This document shows positions 10,683 to 21,290 of a stretch of DNA of 64,000 nt, in pieces. The notes beneath the pieces were generated by a model. The model searched no databases, was not told the origin of the DNA, and saw only the letters and a program-made list of their open reading frames with translations. Origin of the DNA: CBDATW01 sp965200605 (lineage in GTDB: Bacteria; Bacillota_I; Bacilli_A; CBDATW01); the NCBI GenBank assembly GCA_965200605.1, contig CBDATW010000002.1, positions 434,001 through 498,000 of the forward strand, given 5' to 3'. How positions within the stretch are numbered: the stretch's first letter is position 1; each line of letters begins with the position of its first letter. Position numbers and translations under genes: made by a program.

Positions 10683-10713
10683 AATTAAAATTGCAATAAT
10701 ATTACTACTTTGA

Positions 10714-10719
10714 TATAAT
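10714..10719 (+). promoter_or_regulatory. -10 box (TATAAT) for rpmE
   Basis: TTTGATATAAT lies 33 nt before the rpmE ATG, with AAGGAG in between. Confidence 0.6.
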
Positions 10720-10751
10720 TTATTAGCATTAAAAATATTAAGGAGTTAATT

Positions 10752-10958
10752 ATGGCAAAAGCAAATATTCATCCAGAATATGGTCAAACTGAAATCACAT
10801 GTACATCATGTAACTTTTCATTTGAAACTGGATCAACAGCAAAAGATTTAAAAGTTGATACATGCTCAAATTGCCATCCATTCTTTACCGGCGGTCAAAG
10901 ATCTCACTCACAAGATTCAAGAGTTGAGAAATTTAAAGCTAAATATGGGATGAAATAA
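10752..10958 (+). CDS. rpmE: 50S ribosomal protein L31 (zinc-binding form)
   Basis: 68 aa. L31 bridges the large and small subunits near 5S rRNA. This is the C+ type: CTSC near 17-20 and CSNC near 38-41 supply four zinc ligands. The typical start MAKANIHPEY and the NCHPFFTGGQR motif confirm identity. It is a single-gene unit with a good AAGGAG ribosome binding site. Confidence 0.97.
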   Translation: MAKANIHPEYGQTEITCTSCNFSFETGSTAKDLKVDTCSNCHPFFTGGQRSHSQDSRVEKFKAKYGMK

Positions 10959-10980
10959 TTTGTAATTAACTTAAATTAAA

Positions 10981-11007
10981 AAATACCAAAAATTTGGTGT
11001 TTTTTTA
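10981..11007. terminator. Bidirectional terminator between rpmE and tdk
   Basis: ACCAAA / TTTGGT stem flanked by A-tract on the left and T-tract on the right, so it can serve both convergent genes. It overlaps the last codons of tdk. Confidence 0.75.
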
Positions 11008-11607
11008 TTCATATCATTTAGTTGGATCATAATCATTTATTTCATGACAATGCCTACATCTAGCTTCATATGATTCCATCCCTTTAACATTTATAGTTTC
11101 TTCATTTGCAGATGATGGTTTACCATTTGTTAATCTTTGCACTTTAGTTGCAGGAGCTTTACACTTAATACATACTGCTTCTAACTTTGTTACAAATTCA
11201 GCTCGGGCCATAATATGCATAGTAGTTTTAAAAGGTTGGCCTCTAAAATCTGCTGATAGTCCAGCTACAATTACTCTAATTCCAGAATTAGCTAGTTTTT
11301 CTACAACATCTACTATCTTCATATCAAAAAATTGAATTTCATCAATTACTACAACATTTGTATCTTTTTTAACTTTTACTAATAAATCATCTGCATTTTT
11401 AACATCAATTGCTGGCCATGAAAAGCCATTATGATTAGAAATATTATTTTTGCCATAACGATCATCAATTTCTGGTGAAAAAACCTGAATTTTCTCCTCA
11501 GCTCTATTTAATGTATCAAGCCTTCTGATTAATTCAGTTGATTTACCAGCAAACATTGTTCCAGTGATAACTTCAACTCAACCCTTACTATAAGTTTTAT
11601 AAAACAT
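11005..11607 (-). CDS. tdk: Thymidine kinase
   Basis: 200 aa, type II thymidine kinase, phosphorylating thymidine for salvage. The P-loop GTMFAGKSTELIRR lies near the N-terminus, the DEIQFFD motif near 90, and a Cys4 zinc site uses CIKC and CRHCH. I start at 11607 (MFYKTYSKGW) because AAAGGAAA precedes it. A TGA at 11014-11016 is read as Trp, so the protein ends KWYE three codons later at TAA. Confidence 0.94.
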
Positions 11608-11672
11608 ATTATTTCCTTTATTTATTAAATTATAGCATTTACTATTAATCTTTTAAAAAAATTAATAAAAAA

Positions 11673-11700
11673 TTAGGAATTTATATTTTTTTGGCTAATA
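11673..11700 (+). promoter_or_regulatory. Alternative-promoter motif, copy 1 (before comFA)
   Basis: TTAGGAATTT (11673-11682), a 10-nt T-rich spacer and GGCTAATA, with no TATAAT. The same two blocks occur before four other genes in this window. AGGAATT matches the SigH -35 consensus (AGGAWWW). It lies 37 nt upstream of the comFA ATG, which has its own TAGGAGGA ribosome binding site. Confidence 0.6.
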
Positions 11701-11718
11701 ACCTTATAGGAGGATATT

Positions 11719-12807
11719 ATGAAATGTTTTAGATGCAAAAGTATATTATCAACATCCAAATATTGTAAGTATTGTTTTTCTTTTTCAAAATTTAATAATG
11801 ATATGATACCTAAATATCAAAAAAGACTTAATTTCCAATCCACAATCAATCTTAAATATAATCTAACTTTCCAACAACAAGATATTTCTTCAAAAATTTC
11901 TAGATCAAAGGGCGATGTATTAATTAATGCAGTTTGTGGAGCTGGTAAAACTGAAATTGTATTAAATGAAATACAAAGCTATTTAAGAAAAGGTAAAAGA
12001 GTTGGATTTTTAATCCCCCGAATTGAAATTGCAAGAGCAGTATATTACAAACTTAAGTCATTTTTTCCAAAAAACTCAATTTCATTTCTTTCTGGCTCAA
12101 AAAAACCAGTTTTTAGTGACATTATTGTTGGAACATGCCATCAAGCTCCAAAATTAGTAAATAATCTTGATTTAGTAATTTTAGATGAAGTTGATGCTTT
12201 TCCGTTAAATCAAGATCAAATATTACAAAGTATTTGCTTTAATTTATCTAGAGATAAAACAATATACCTTTCAGCTACTCCCCCAGAATATTTACCTAAA
12301 AATTTAAATATTTATGAATTAAATAGTAGATTTCATAATAAGGATATTCCAGTACCAAAAATTAAAAAAGTTTTTGTTCCTCACAATTATTTAAATAAAT
12401 TATTACAAAATAATAAAAACCCTTTATTTGTATTTTTTCCAACAATAAAAATTCAAAATCAATATTATGAAATTTTTAAAGATAGATTTAATATTGCAAC
12501 TGTAAATTCAAAAGCTAAAAATAATAAAAAAACTCTTTATGATTTTAGATTTAAAAAAACTCCAATTATATTTACTACAAGTGTTTTAGAAAGAGGAGTT
12601 ACATTTGATAATTTAAGAGTAGTTGTAATGTTTGCCAATCACCCACTTTATACAATTGAGCAATTAATTCAAATAGCTGGAAGAGTTGGTAGAACTATTA
12701 AAAATTTTAAAGGTAAGGTTGAATTCATATGTTATCAACCTTCAAAAAAATTAAAGGAGGTTATTAATGTTATTAGCGAAAAAAATAGAATGTCTAGTTT
12801 GTTTTAA
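11719..12807 (+). CDS. comFA: ComFA-like DNA helicase/translocase of competence
   Basis: 362 aa. ComFA is the ATP-driven motor thought to pull transforming DNA into the cytoplasm. The N-terminus has a Cys4 zinc finger (CFRC and CKYC, residues 3-18) typical of ComFA. Helicase motifs follow: Walker A NAVCGAGKTE near 75, Walker B LDEVD near 155, LSATPPEY near 190 and motif VI IQIAGRVGR near 320. It overlaps comFC by 41 nt and is preceded by the unusual TTAGGAATTT-GGCTA promoter motif also found before dprA. Confidence 0.88.
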   Translation: MKCFRCKSILSTSKYCKYCFSFSKFNNDMIPKYQKRLNFQSTINLKYNLTFQQQDISSKISRSKGDVLINAVCGAGKTEIVLNEIQSYLRKGKRVGFLIPRIEIARAVYYKLKSFFPKNSISFLSGSKKPVFSDIIVGTCHQAPKLVNNLDLVILDEVDAFPLNQDQILQSICFNLSRDKTIYLSATPPEYLPKNLNIYELNSRFHNKDIPVPKIKKVFVPHNYLNKLLQNNKNPLFVFFPTIKIQNQYYEIFKDRFNIATVNSKAKNNKKTLYDFRFKKTPIIFTTSVLERGVTFDNLRVVVMFANHPLYTIEQLIQIAGRVGRTIKNFKGKVEFICYQPSKKLKEVINVISEKNRMSSLF

Positions 12808-13351
12808 AGATACCAAAATTAATCTTTGTTATTATAATCTTTTTGGCAACAAAGACCTTTGCTGCTTATGCTTTGAAAAAATTGAATATAAACCAAGAAT
12901 TATTAAATATAAAAATAATAATATTTTAATCCTTTATAAATATAATAAAATTTTAAGACAAATTATTAAACAATGAAAAATTAATAAATGTCCCCGCTCA
13001 CTAAATTTTATTTCCCAGTTAATTAAAAAACATTTAAAAAGATCAAAGGTATATATTTATCCTCCTTCAATTATTGAAAAAAATCAAAAAAATAATATTG
13101 AATTACTTTTTAGTAATATCAATAGAAAGTCTTTAAGTATTTTTAAAAAAGAAGGAAATTATGAGCAAAAAGATATGAGATTAAATGAAAGAAAGTCAAA
13201 TATTAAATTAGTAAATGATATCCCCCCAAACTTCTTATTATTTGATGATATTTATACTAGTGGTAAAACAATTGAAAACACTCTAGATATTTTAGAACAA
13301 GAAGGTTATAGCAGATTAAATGTTTTAATAATTGCTTCTAACTCAAAATAA
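12767..13351 (+). CDS. comFC: ComFC-like phosphoribosyltransferase-fold competence protein
   Basis: 194 aa. The N-terminus carries paired cysteines (CLVC and CCLC) forming a zinc ribbon. The C-terminus has the PRPP-type loop LLFDDIYTSGKTIENT (residues ~160-175) typical of ComF/GntX proteins, which are required for transformation. AAAGGAGG lies 7 nt before the chosen ATG, inside the comFA coding region, so the pair is translationally coupled. Several TGA codons read as Trp. Confidence 0.85.
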
Positions 13352-13360
13352 TAAATAATG

Positions 13361-13366
13361 GTATAA
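13361..13366 (+). promoter_or_regulatory. -10 box for secA
   Basis: GGTATAAT, 21 nt before the secA ATG, in the short gap after comFC. It separates secA from the competence unit. Confidence 0.5.
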
Positions 13367-13387
13367 TTTTTTTAGATTGGAAATATT

Positions 13388-15730
13388 ATGTTTAAAATTT
13401 TTAAAAAAAATAAATTATCATCTAATGCTAAATATAATTTATTAGTTAATGATATTTTAGCTCTAGGTGCTAATTTTGAAAAATTAGATGATCAGGCACT
13501 AAAAGATAAAACACAAGAATTAAAAAAGAAACTTGATTTAGGTTCATCTCTTGATGATATTTTAGTTGAAGCTTTTGCCACAATTTATGCTTCATCAATA
13601 AGAGTTTTAAAATTAAGATTTCATAAAGTACAAATATATGGAGCAATTGTATTGCACAATGGTGATGTTGCTGAAATGAAAACTGGTGAAGGTAAAACTC
13701 TTACTTCAACAATGCCAATATATTTAAATGCTCTACTTGGTAAAGGAGTGCATTTAGTTACAGTTAACGATTATCTTGCCAAAAGAGACTCAGAGGAAAT
13801 GGGTAAGCTTTTTTCCTGATTAGGTCTTTCAATTGGATTTAATTACAATGGTCTTTCAAAAATGCAAAAAAAACTTGCATATGAACAAGACATTACTTAT
13901 TCAACTCATGCTGAGCTAGGTTTTGACTATCTTAGAGATAATATGGTTATTGAGCTAAAGGACAAAGTTCAAAGACCTCTAAACTATGCTATTATTGATG
14001 AATGTGATTCAATTTTGATTGATGATGCAAGAACGCCTTTAATTATTTCTGGGGGAGAAAATGAACCATCAAAACTTTATCAATATGCAGATCACTTTAC
14101 AAAAAATTTATCAAGTGATGAATATAATTTAAATATTGAACACAAAACAATATCACTAAATGAAAAAGGAACTAAAAAAGCAGAAGATAAATTTAAATTA
14201 AAAAATCTTTTTGATGTTAAGCATACTGTTTTAGTCCACCATATTCAACAAGCCTTAAAAGCCAATTATGTTATTGTCAATAATGTTGATTATATGATTG
14301 TTGAAGGTGAAATTAAACTAATTGATCAAAACACAGGAAGAATAATGAAAGGCAGATCTTATTCAGAAGGCCTTCAACAAGCCTTACAACAAAAACATGG
14401 ACTTGAAATTACATCAGAAACAAAAACTATTGCTACAATTACATACCAAAACTACTTTAGACTTTATAAAAAATTAGCCGGAATGACGGGTACTGCTAAG
14501 ACTGAAGAAGAAGAATTCATTGATATTTACAATATGTGTGTTGAAGTTATTGATACAAATGAGCCTGTTATTAGAGACGACCAAAATGATTTAATTTTTG
14601 GAACTAGAGCTAGTCAATTTAAGGCAATTATTGCTCAAGTAAGAGAAATTTCACAAACTAAACAACCAATTTTAATTGGTACAAGATCAGTTGAAGTTTC
14701 TGAGGCAATTTCTAATGCTCTAAAAGATAATAAATTAGAACATGTTGTGCTAAATGCCAAAAACCATGAAAAAGAATCAATTATTATTGAAGGAGCTGGT
14801 CAAAAAGGAGCAATTACAATTGCTACTAATATGGCTGGACGAGGAACTGATATTAAGCTTGGTAAAGATGTTGAGAAACTTGGTGGTCTTGCTATCATTG
14901 GTTGTGAAAGAAATGAATCAAGAAGAATTGATAATCAGCTAATTGGTCGTTCTGGAAGACAAGGTGCACCTGGTTCTTCAAGATTTTATATTTCATGAGA
15001 AGATGATCTTTTAGAAAGGTTTGCTGGCGAATCAGCTAAAAAACAAGCTAAATTTTTAAAGGAAGATTCAGTTGAATCAAAACTACTAACCAAAGTTATA
15101 GAACAAGCCCAAAAAAGAATTGAAGGACAAAACTATGATTCAAGAAAAGCTCTTGTTGAATATGATGATGTTATCAGGTTGCAAAGAGAAACCATTTATA
15201 AACAAAGAGATAGTATTATTGTTTCAAATAATATTATGAATACAATTGAAATAATGTATGATCATGTTGCTACCATCTTTGCTAAAAAGCATCGTATTTA
15301 TATTGATAAGGAAGCTCAAATCGATGGAGCTGCATTTTGTGATGATCTTGTTAGTCAAGAACTAGCTGAGGATTCAACATTTGATGCCATGAAAATCTCA
15401 GTTCTTAAATTTGATCAGGGGCTTGAATATATTAAAGAGCAAATGAAAGAAACAATTTTTAAGAAAAGAGATGAATATGGTTCAGAAGAATTTGCTATAG
15501 CCAATAAAAACATTCTTTTAAATATTATTGATGATAGATGACAAAACCATATTGATACAATGACTAAACTAAGATCAGGTATTCATCTAAGGTCATATTC
15601 TCAAAAATCACCTCTTCAAGCTTATGTTGAAGAAGGATTCAATATTTTTGAAGATATGAAAACATCAATATCAATGAATATTGTTTATGCAATTAAATCA
15701 CTGGAGATAGAAAAAAATGATACTAAATAA
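13388..15730 (+). CDS. secA: Preprotein translocase ATPase SecA
   Basis: 780 aa. It drives Sec-dependent export at the membrane. Walker A is in EMKTGEGKTLT near 95, DEAD-type Walker B in IDECDSILIDDARTP near 205, and motif VI-like NMAGRGTDI, NQLIGRSGRQGAPGSSRF further on. The C-terminal zinc/linker tail (CPCGSGKKY) of many bacteria is absent, common in Mollicutes. Several TGA codons read as Trp. Confidence 0.96.
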
Positions 15731-15794
15731 TTTATTAATCGATCCTGATGATAATTTTGATACATTTGATTCAGAAGAAGATTGTTATTCATAA
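15717..15794 (+). CDS. Tiny acidic ORF overlapping the secA 3' end
   Basis: 25 aa, very acidic (DPDDNFDTFDSEEDC), overlapping the secA stop by 14 nt in another frame. GGAG lies about 10 nt upstream and the terminator follows its stop directly. It may be a translated short peptide, an out-of-frame relic of a longer SecA tail, or chance. I do not recognise it. Confidence 0.25.
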   Translation: MILNNLLIDPDDNFDTFDSEEDCYS

Positions 15795-15820
15795 AAAGCA
15801 GCAATTAATGCTGCTTTTTA
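15794..15820 (+). terminator. Intrinsic terminator of secA
   Basis: AAAAGCAGCA / TGCTGCTTTT perfect stem with loop ATTAA and a T-tract. Confidence 0.88.
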
Positions 15821-15826
15821 TTATGT

Positions 15827-15832
15827 TATAAT
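15827..15832 (+). promoter_or_regulatory. Extended -10 of uvrB (near-leaderless)
   Basis: TGTTATAAT ends 9 nt before the uvrB ATG. A start about 7 nt downstream leaves at most 3 nt of leader and no SD. Confidence 0.6.
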
Positions 15833-15841
15833 TTTTATACT

Positions 15842-17812
15842 ATGAATAAATTAAAATTAGTATCAAAATTTAAACCAGCTGGAGATCAAGTTAAAGCTAT
15901 TAAAGAACTAACTAAAAATTTACAAGCTGGTGTTAAAGAACAAGTATTACTAGGAGCAACAGGTACTGGTAAAACTTTTACTATATCTAATGTTATTAAT
16001 AAAGTGCAAAAACCAACTTTGGTTTTAGCACACAATAAAACATTAGCAGCTCAACTTTATGGTGAATTTAAAAAATTATTTCCAGAAAATAGAGTTGAAT
16101 ACTTTATCTCCTACTTCGATTATTATCAACCTGAGGCCTATGTTGCAGCAACTGATACCTATATTGATAAAACATCAAAAATTAATCAAGAAATTGAATT
16201 AATGAGACTGTCAACTCTAAATTCACTTCAAAATAGAAAAGATACTATTGTTGTAGCATCAGTTGCTTGCATTTATGCTCAAAACAATCCGGCTTTTTAT
16301 CGAGAAATGACATTTGATTTAAGAGTTGGAGAAACAATTAAAAGATCAGATCTTTTAGCTTTTCTTGTAGTAAGGGGATATGTTAGAAATAATATCTCAA
16401 CTGATCCTGCAACATTTAGAGTAAAAGGTGATGTAATTGAAATATCGCCAGGATGAACTCATGATTTTTTTATTAGAATAGAATTATTTGGAGATGAGAT
16501 TGAATCGCTATCTACAATTAATACTTTAACTAAAAACACTATTAATAAAGTTGATGTAATGAGAGTTTATCCAGCCAATGGTTTTGTTTCTAAACAAGAA
16601 ACAATTGATAGTGCAATAAAGGAGATTTATAAAGATTTAAAAAAAAGATTAGCTTATTTTAAAAAAGAAAACAAAGCTATTGAACATCAAAGACTAAAAG
16701 AGAGAGTAACAAAGGATGCCTCAGATCTCCAAGAGTTTGGTTTTTGTCCAGGAATTGAAAATTATTCAAGATATCTTGATGGAAGAAAACCAGATGAAAC
16801 ACCCTTTTCTCTATTTAATTATTTTCCAGATGACTATCTACTTGTAGTAGATGAATCACATCAAATGATTCCCCAAATAAAAGGAATGTACAATGGTGAT
16901 CGTTCAAGAAAAGAAACACTTGTTGAATATGGTTTTAGATTACCCTCAGCATTAGAAAATAGACCACTTAAATTTGCTGAATTTGAAAAAAATAAGAATC
17001 AAACAATTTATGTATCAGCTACACCAGCTGATTATGAACTAGATAAAACATATGGTGTTATTACAGAACAAATCATTAGGCCAACTGGTCTAGTTGATCC
17101 TGAAGTTAATGTTGTTAAAACAGAGGGTCAAATAAAGCATATAATTAAGCAAATTAAAAAAGCTTCACAAAATAAAGAAAGAGTTTTAATTACATCATTA
17201 ACTAAAAAGATGGCTGAAGATATTACTGAATATTTAAAAGAAAATAATATTAAAGCCACTTATCTTCACTCCGATATTAAAACTCTTGAAAGATCAGTTG
17301 TTATTAATGATTTAAGAAGAGGTAAATTTGATGTTCTAGTAGGAATTAATCTTTTAAGAGAAGGACTTGATTTACCAGAAGTTTCAACAATTTGCATTCT
17401 AGATGCAGATAAACAAGGATTTTTAAGATCAGAGAAATCATTAATTCAAATCATTGGTAGAGCTGCAAGAAATGTTAGAGGAAAAGTTTTTATGTATGGA
17501 GATAAAATTACCAATGCTATGAAAAGTGCCATTGAAGAAACAAATAGAAGAAGAGATATACAATTAGCTTATAATAAAAAGAATAATATTGTTCCCAAAA
17601 CTATTGTTAAAGAAATTGACCATTCACTTAAAAATAAAATTATTACTTCATTTAGTAAAAAATTACCTAATACAAATAAAATTACTAAAACTGAAAAACA
17701 ATTATTGATTGATGATCTACACAAACAAATGAAAGAAGCTGCTAAAAAACATGATTTTGAAACAGCTGCTTATCTAAGAGACTTTATTTTAGATATTAAA
17801 GCAGAGAGATAA
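15842..17812 (+). CDS. uvrB: Excinuclease ABC subunit B
   Basis: 656 aa. It verifies DNA damage in nucleotide excision repair together with UvrA (encoded at 42.6 kb) and UvrC. Walker A is GATGTGKTFT near 40; the beta-hairpin region has YFISYFDYYQPEAYV near 85; helicase motifs VDESHQM and QIIGRAARNVRGK follow; the last ~40 aa form the UvrB/UvrC-interaction helix pair (KKHDFETAAYLRD). Probably leaderless. A PTS IIB-like gene follows after 6 nt. Confidence 0.96.
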
Positions 17813-17818
17813 AAAACT

Positions 17819-18115
17819 ATGACAAAAATTATTGCTATTCCAGTAACACCATGTTGTGGCATTGCTACATCGCAAAATATTGCAACAAGACTAGAAACTA
17901 TTTTAAAAGAAAAAAATATAAATAATTTTAAAATTGATTTTATTAAAATTACAACCTTTCCTATCAATTTAAAAAATGCTGATATTTTTATTAATGTAGG
18001 TGATGAAAAAAATCACTTAGCAAAAAAAATACCAATTTTTGATGGCACAAAAATTTTATCAGGATTAAATCTAGAAAAAGAAATAAATAAAATAATTTTA
18101 GAAATTAATAAATAA
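17819..18115 (+). CDS. PTS IIB-like protein of the galactitol family (orphan paralogue)
   Basis: 98 aa. It resembles the IIB proteins at 19656 and 48622: an N-terminal strand, then the phosphocysteine loop (here TPCCGIATSQNIATRLE), then IPIFDGTKILSGL near the end. IIB carries phosphate from IIA to the sugar. It is co-oriented with uvrB (6-nt gap, no clear SD) and has two adjacent cysteines and a more diverged middle than its paralogues, so it may be a partner of the convergent IIC gene or a decaying duplicate. Confidence 0.7.
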   Translation: MTKIIAIPVTPCCGIATSQNIATRLETILKEKNINNFKIDFIKITTFPINLKNADIFINVGDEKNHLAKKIPIFDGTKILSGLNLEKEINKIILEINK

Positions 18116-18146
18116 AAAAAAGGAATATTTTAAATCCCTTTTTATT
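18115..18146. terminator. Bidirectional terminator between convergent PTS genes
   Basis: AAAAAGG / CCTTTTT outer stem with an AT-rich inner part, A-tract left and T-tract right, between the IIB-like gene and the reverse-strand IIC gene. Confidence 0.6.
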
Positions 18147-18160
18147 AACAATAAATTTTG

Positions 18161-19648
18161 TTATGAGTTTTTTGCTTCTCTTTGTTTTCTTAATTCAATT
18201 GCATCAATTTTAGCAAGTTTGTAATATCTTCTTCATAGTAGAATTCAGATACATGCCCAAATGATACCAGCAATAGCAGCAGGACTAGTAAACATTCCAG
18301 TTAAAAATAGAAGTCCACCTGCAAGAGCAAAGGTTGCATCTGGCATATTCATTGTTGTTGATGTAATTCATAGGTTTTTACCTAGTTTTGCAAATGTTGC
18401 ATCATCAACACCTGATAGCACAGATCTATTTTCAATAGCAGCATTTGTCATAACAGGAGCAATGTAGCTAGCAAAGAATAGGAATATTGGCGTTAGAATA
18501 ATTCCAGTAGCAACCATTCTTCTCATATTTTGTTTACATATAACCAATATAATTGGTGCCAAACAAACATTAATCATTCCTCCTAATGGAAAGGCTGCTT
18601 TAAAGCCAGGAATAAATGAGAAAATAATTGAATAAATTAATGTAAATGGAATCATCATTGTTGCTACAAGTCATAGCTTGGCATTACCAGCTAGAATTGG
18701 AAAGTCAAGACCAACATAAATTTCTTTATCTTGGAATTTTTGTTGAGTAATAGTTTGGATTGCTGATCCAATTGGAGTTAGAGCTTGAGTAAAAAACTTA
18801 GCTGTAACTGGGAATAATGCCAGGGCACAGGCAATCATAAATGGAAGCTGTAGGTATAGAGCTCAGTTTCCTTTATCTAGTCAGATAATAGACCCTGAAA
18901 CTAGTAGTCCTACTAAAAATCCAGCCATAACATTTTCACCAAGAATTTTAACTCAGATTGATTGCTTTTTATCTGAATCTTCAACATCTTTTGCAAAATA
19001 AGGAATTTTTTGCAAGAATCTATCAACAAAGTCTACAATTGGTGAAAGTAGAAACATTGAGTGGGGAGAGTTAATGTTGGGAATACCAGTAATTAGATAT
19101 TGTTTTTCATATAATACATCTCCATTTTTTAATTCAAAAATAACTTGAATTCATCCTGCAAATAGTCCAAGTGCAACTGCAAATTTAGGACCAACACTAG
19201 GTGTTAGAATAAATGTAACAAGAACAGATGTAAACACTTTGTTTCAAACATTTCACAAATCAGCGTTTAGTGTTTTTGTTTTGTTTAGTTTTAACATTGC
19301 AATGTTAGTAAAAATTTGAATTGGAAATAGCAAAAAGGCATACGGTCATGCCCATGATAGAGCCGACATAGGTGCTCATCCCAGATCTAGCGAGTTATAA
19401 CTTAATAACTTTTGGATTTGTGCAAAGGGTGTATTGAAAATGTTAATTGTAAATCCGATAACAATTCCAATAGCCAAAAATGCAACACCAAGCAAGATAG
19501 CTGATCTAATACCTTGGAATCAAGATATAGATTTTTTGTCATATGCTCTTAAAATCATTACAAAAAACATAATGATTAAGGGCATAAAAACAGCAGCACC
19601 TGGTTTTAAGACAAGTTGAACGGCCTCCGTTAATTTTTCTAAAATCAT
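18161..19648 (-). CDS. PTS IIC permease of the galactitol (GatC) family
   Basis: 495 aa membrane protein. It aligns throughout with the IIC at 48930: FMPLIIMFFV near the N-terminus, SWFQGIRSAILLGVAF, DLGWAPMSALSWAWPYAFL, NADLWNVWNKVF, and TGIPNINSPHSMF in the cytoplasmic loop. EIIC-GAT proteins translocate and phosphorylate polyols or pentitols. It lies 7 nt downstream of a IIB gene; no IIA is in the unit, so it may borrow the IIA at 48180. The divergent MtlD-like gene suggests a polyol substrate. Confidence 0.83.
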
Positions 19649-19655
19649 ATTTTAT

Positions 19656-19946
19656 TTAACCTTTCAGAGCTTTAATAATTTTTTCTAGCTCTTCTTTTTG
19701 TCCCATTCCAGTTAGAAATTTAATTCCATCAAATACTGGAATTCCTAAATCTTTATTTAATTTAGAATTTGGGACTATTGAAACATAAATATCAGCATGT
19801 TTAACTTCACTTTCAATTGCTTTGATATCAACTGCCTCTGATTTAAAGCCAGTAATACCTTCATTTTCAAGCAAAGTTTGAATTCTAGTAGCAACTGTTT
19901 GAGATGTTGCAATACCAGTTCCACATGCCACAATAATTCTTTTCAT
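19656..19946 (-). CDS. PTS IIB of the galactitol family
   Basis: 96 aa. VACGTGIATSQTVATRI gives the phosphocysteine near residue 9; IPVFDGIKFLTGMG is near the C-terminus. The start at 19946 is chosen over an in-frame upstream ATG because GGAG lies 6 nt before it. It heads the IIB-IIC operon. The promoter region upstream contains a palindrome and an A15/T15 tract (see separate entries), suggesting regulated and perhaps phase-variable expression. Confidence 0.85.
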   Translation of the reverse strand: MKRIIVACGTGIATSQTVATRIQTLLENEGITGFKSEAVDIKAIESEVKHADIYVSIVPNSKLNKDLGIPVFDGIKFLTGMGQKEELEKIIKALKG

Positions 19947-19981
19947 TATGTCTCCTTTCTTTGTTTTTATTTTAAAAACAA

Positions 19982-19999
19982 GTATGTAATAATACATAC
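19982..19999. promoter_or_regulatory. Palindromic operator candidate upstream of the PTS IIB-IIC operon
   Basis: GTATGTA-ATAA-TACATAC, a perfect 7-bp inverted repeat. It lies just downstream of the -10 candidate of the reverse-strand operon (complement of 20006-20011, TACAAT), a place where a repressor would block transcription. It could also fold in the leader RNA. Confidence 0.45.
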
Positions 20000-20015
20000 A
20001 CCTTCATTGTAATTT

Positions 20016-20030
20016 AAAAAAAAAAAAAAA
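20016..20030. repeat. A15/T15 homopolymer in the spacer of the PTS promoter
   Basis: Fifteen consecutive A on the + strand. For the reverse-strand operon this is a T15 located 4 nt upstream of TACAAT, so it fills the -35/-10 spacer, with TTGTTT beyond it as a possible -35. Length changes would alter spacer length, the arrangement known from phase-variable mycoplasma promoters. Confidence 0.6.
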
Positions 20031-20105
20031 CAATAAAATATGGCAAAAAATCTTTTAAGATAAATTTAAAAATATTTATTAGATTAATTCTAATTTTAAA
20101 TTTGA

Positions 20106-20111
20106 TATAAT
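20106..20111 (+). promoter_or_regulatory. -10 box for the MtlD-like gene
   Basis: TTTGATATAAT lies 23 nt before the ATG at 20135, with AAGGAG between. It is divergent from the PTS operon. Confidence 0.6.
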
Positions 20112-20134
20112 TAATCTAATTATTAAGGAGAAAG

Positions 20135-21190
20135 ATGAAAAAGGCACTACATTTTGGAGCTGGAAAATTAGGCAAAGCGGTTATTATCCCCATTTATCAA
20201 CTAAATGATTATAAAGTAACTTTTGTTGATCACAATGATAAAATGGTTGAAATTTTATCAAAAAATAAAAAATACACTATATATCCTATGCTAAAAAGTG
20301 GAAAGATAAAAGAAATAACTAATTTTTCAATAATATCACTAAATAATAAAAAAGAAATTTTAAGCCAAATGCTTGAATCTGATATTATTTCTACATCAAT
20401 TGTCCCAACAAATCTAATTCATATAAAAGATTTGTTTAATGAGTTTTTAAAAATAAAAAAAGAAACAGAGAATAAAAGAAAAGTTAATATTATTTGTATT
20501 GAAAACGGAATTAAAATAAGTGATGATTTTAAGGCTATGTTATCTAATGCAAAACAGTCTAATGTGGGATTTATTAATGCTATTGCAGATGGAATTTGCA
20601 TGTTTGATGATAACCTGGCATATCAAGATGTGATGGTTGAGCAATTTAGCTCTCTTGATTTAGAAAGTAAAAATTGAATTGGTCCTAAACTAGATAAAGT
20701 TGGTTATCATAAGGAACTTTTACCAATTATTATTAAAAAGTTTTGAATGCTAAATAGCTCTCAGGCTCTAATAAGTTTTCATATTTCAGGACAATATAAG
20801 TTTATGGGAGAATACATTAAAAATAAGCAGGTTGTAAAGATGGCAAATGAATATCTAGATTGAATTATTAATGTATTATTAGAAAATTATGATGTCTTTA
20901 CTAAAAAAGAGTTATTAGAATATAAAGAATTTTGATTAGATAGATTATCTAAGGATAGTATTGTAGATCCAGTTTCAAGAGTTTCTAGAAACTTTAAACT
21001 TAAAGTTAGCTATGTTGATAGATTTGTTTCTATTATTAATAAAGCATCAGATAAAGAATATGGAATTAATGTTCTTAAGAATCTATATAAATTAAATGAA
21101 GAAAAAGTTTTTGATAAAGAAATTGCTGATTATTCAAAAGAGTTTGGTATTAAAAAAGCCATATTAAAATTTTCAAAACTTAAAATATAA
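20135..21190 (+). CDS. mtlD: Mannitol-1-phosphate 5-dehydrogenase-like polyol-phosphate dehydrogenase
   Basis: 351 aa, long-chain mannitol dehydrogenase family. The NAD-binding start is LHFGAGKLGKAVIIP (GxGxxG-like) with the acidic base-contact region FVDHND. The catalytic helix region shows KxxxxNxxH-like spacing around WIGPKLDKVGYHKELLP and SFHISGQYKF. It would oxidise a polyol phosphate to a ketose phosphate. It is divergent from a galactitol-type PTS, which supports a hexitol/pentitol pathway; the exact polyol cannot be read from sequence. Confidence 0.75.
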
Positions 21191-21243
21191 TAAAATTAAA
21201 AGCAATGTAATTAAAGCATTGTTTTAATTTACTTAAAAAAATG

Positions 21244-21249
21244 TATAAT
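21244..21249 (+). promoter_or_regulatory. Extended -10 for the epimerase gene
   Basis: TGTATAAT with TTTACT about 17 nt upstream; AGAGG precedes the ATG at 21291. Confidence 0.55.
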
Positions 21250-21290
21250 TATTTTATTACAAAAATAAAAAAATAATAAAAGAGGTAAAA

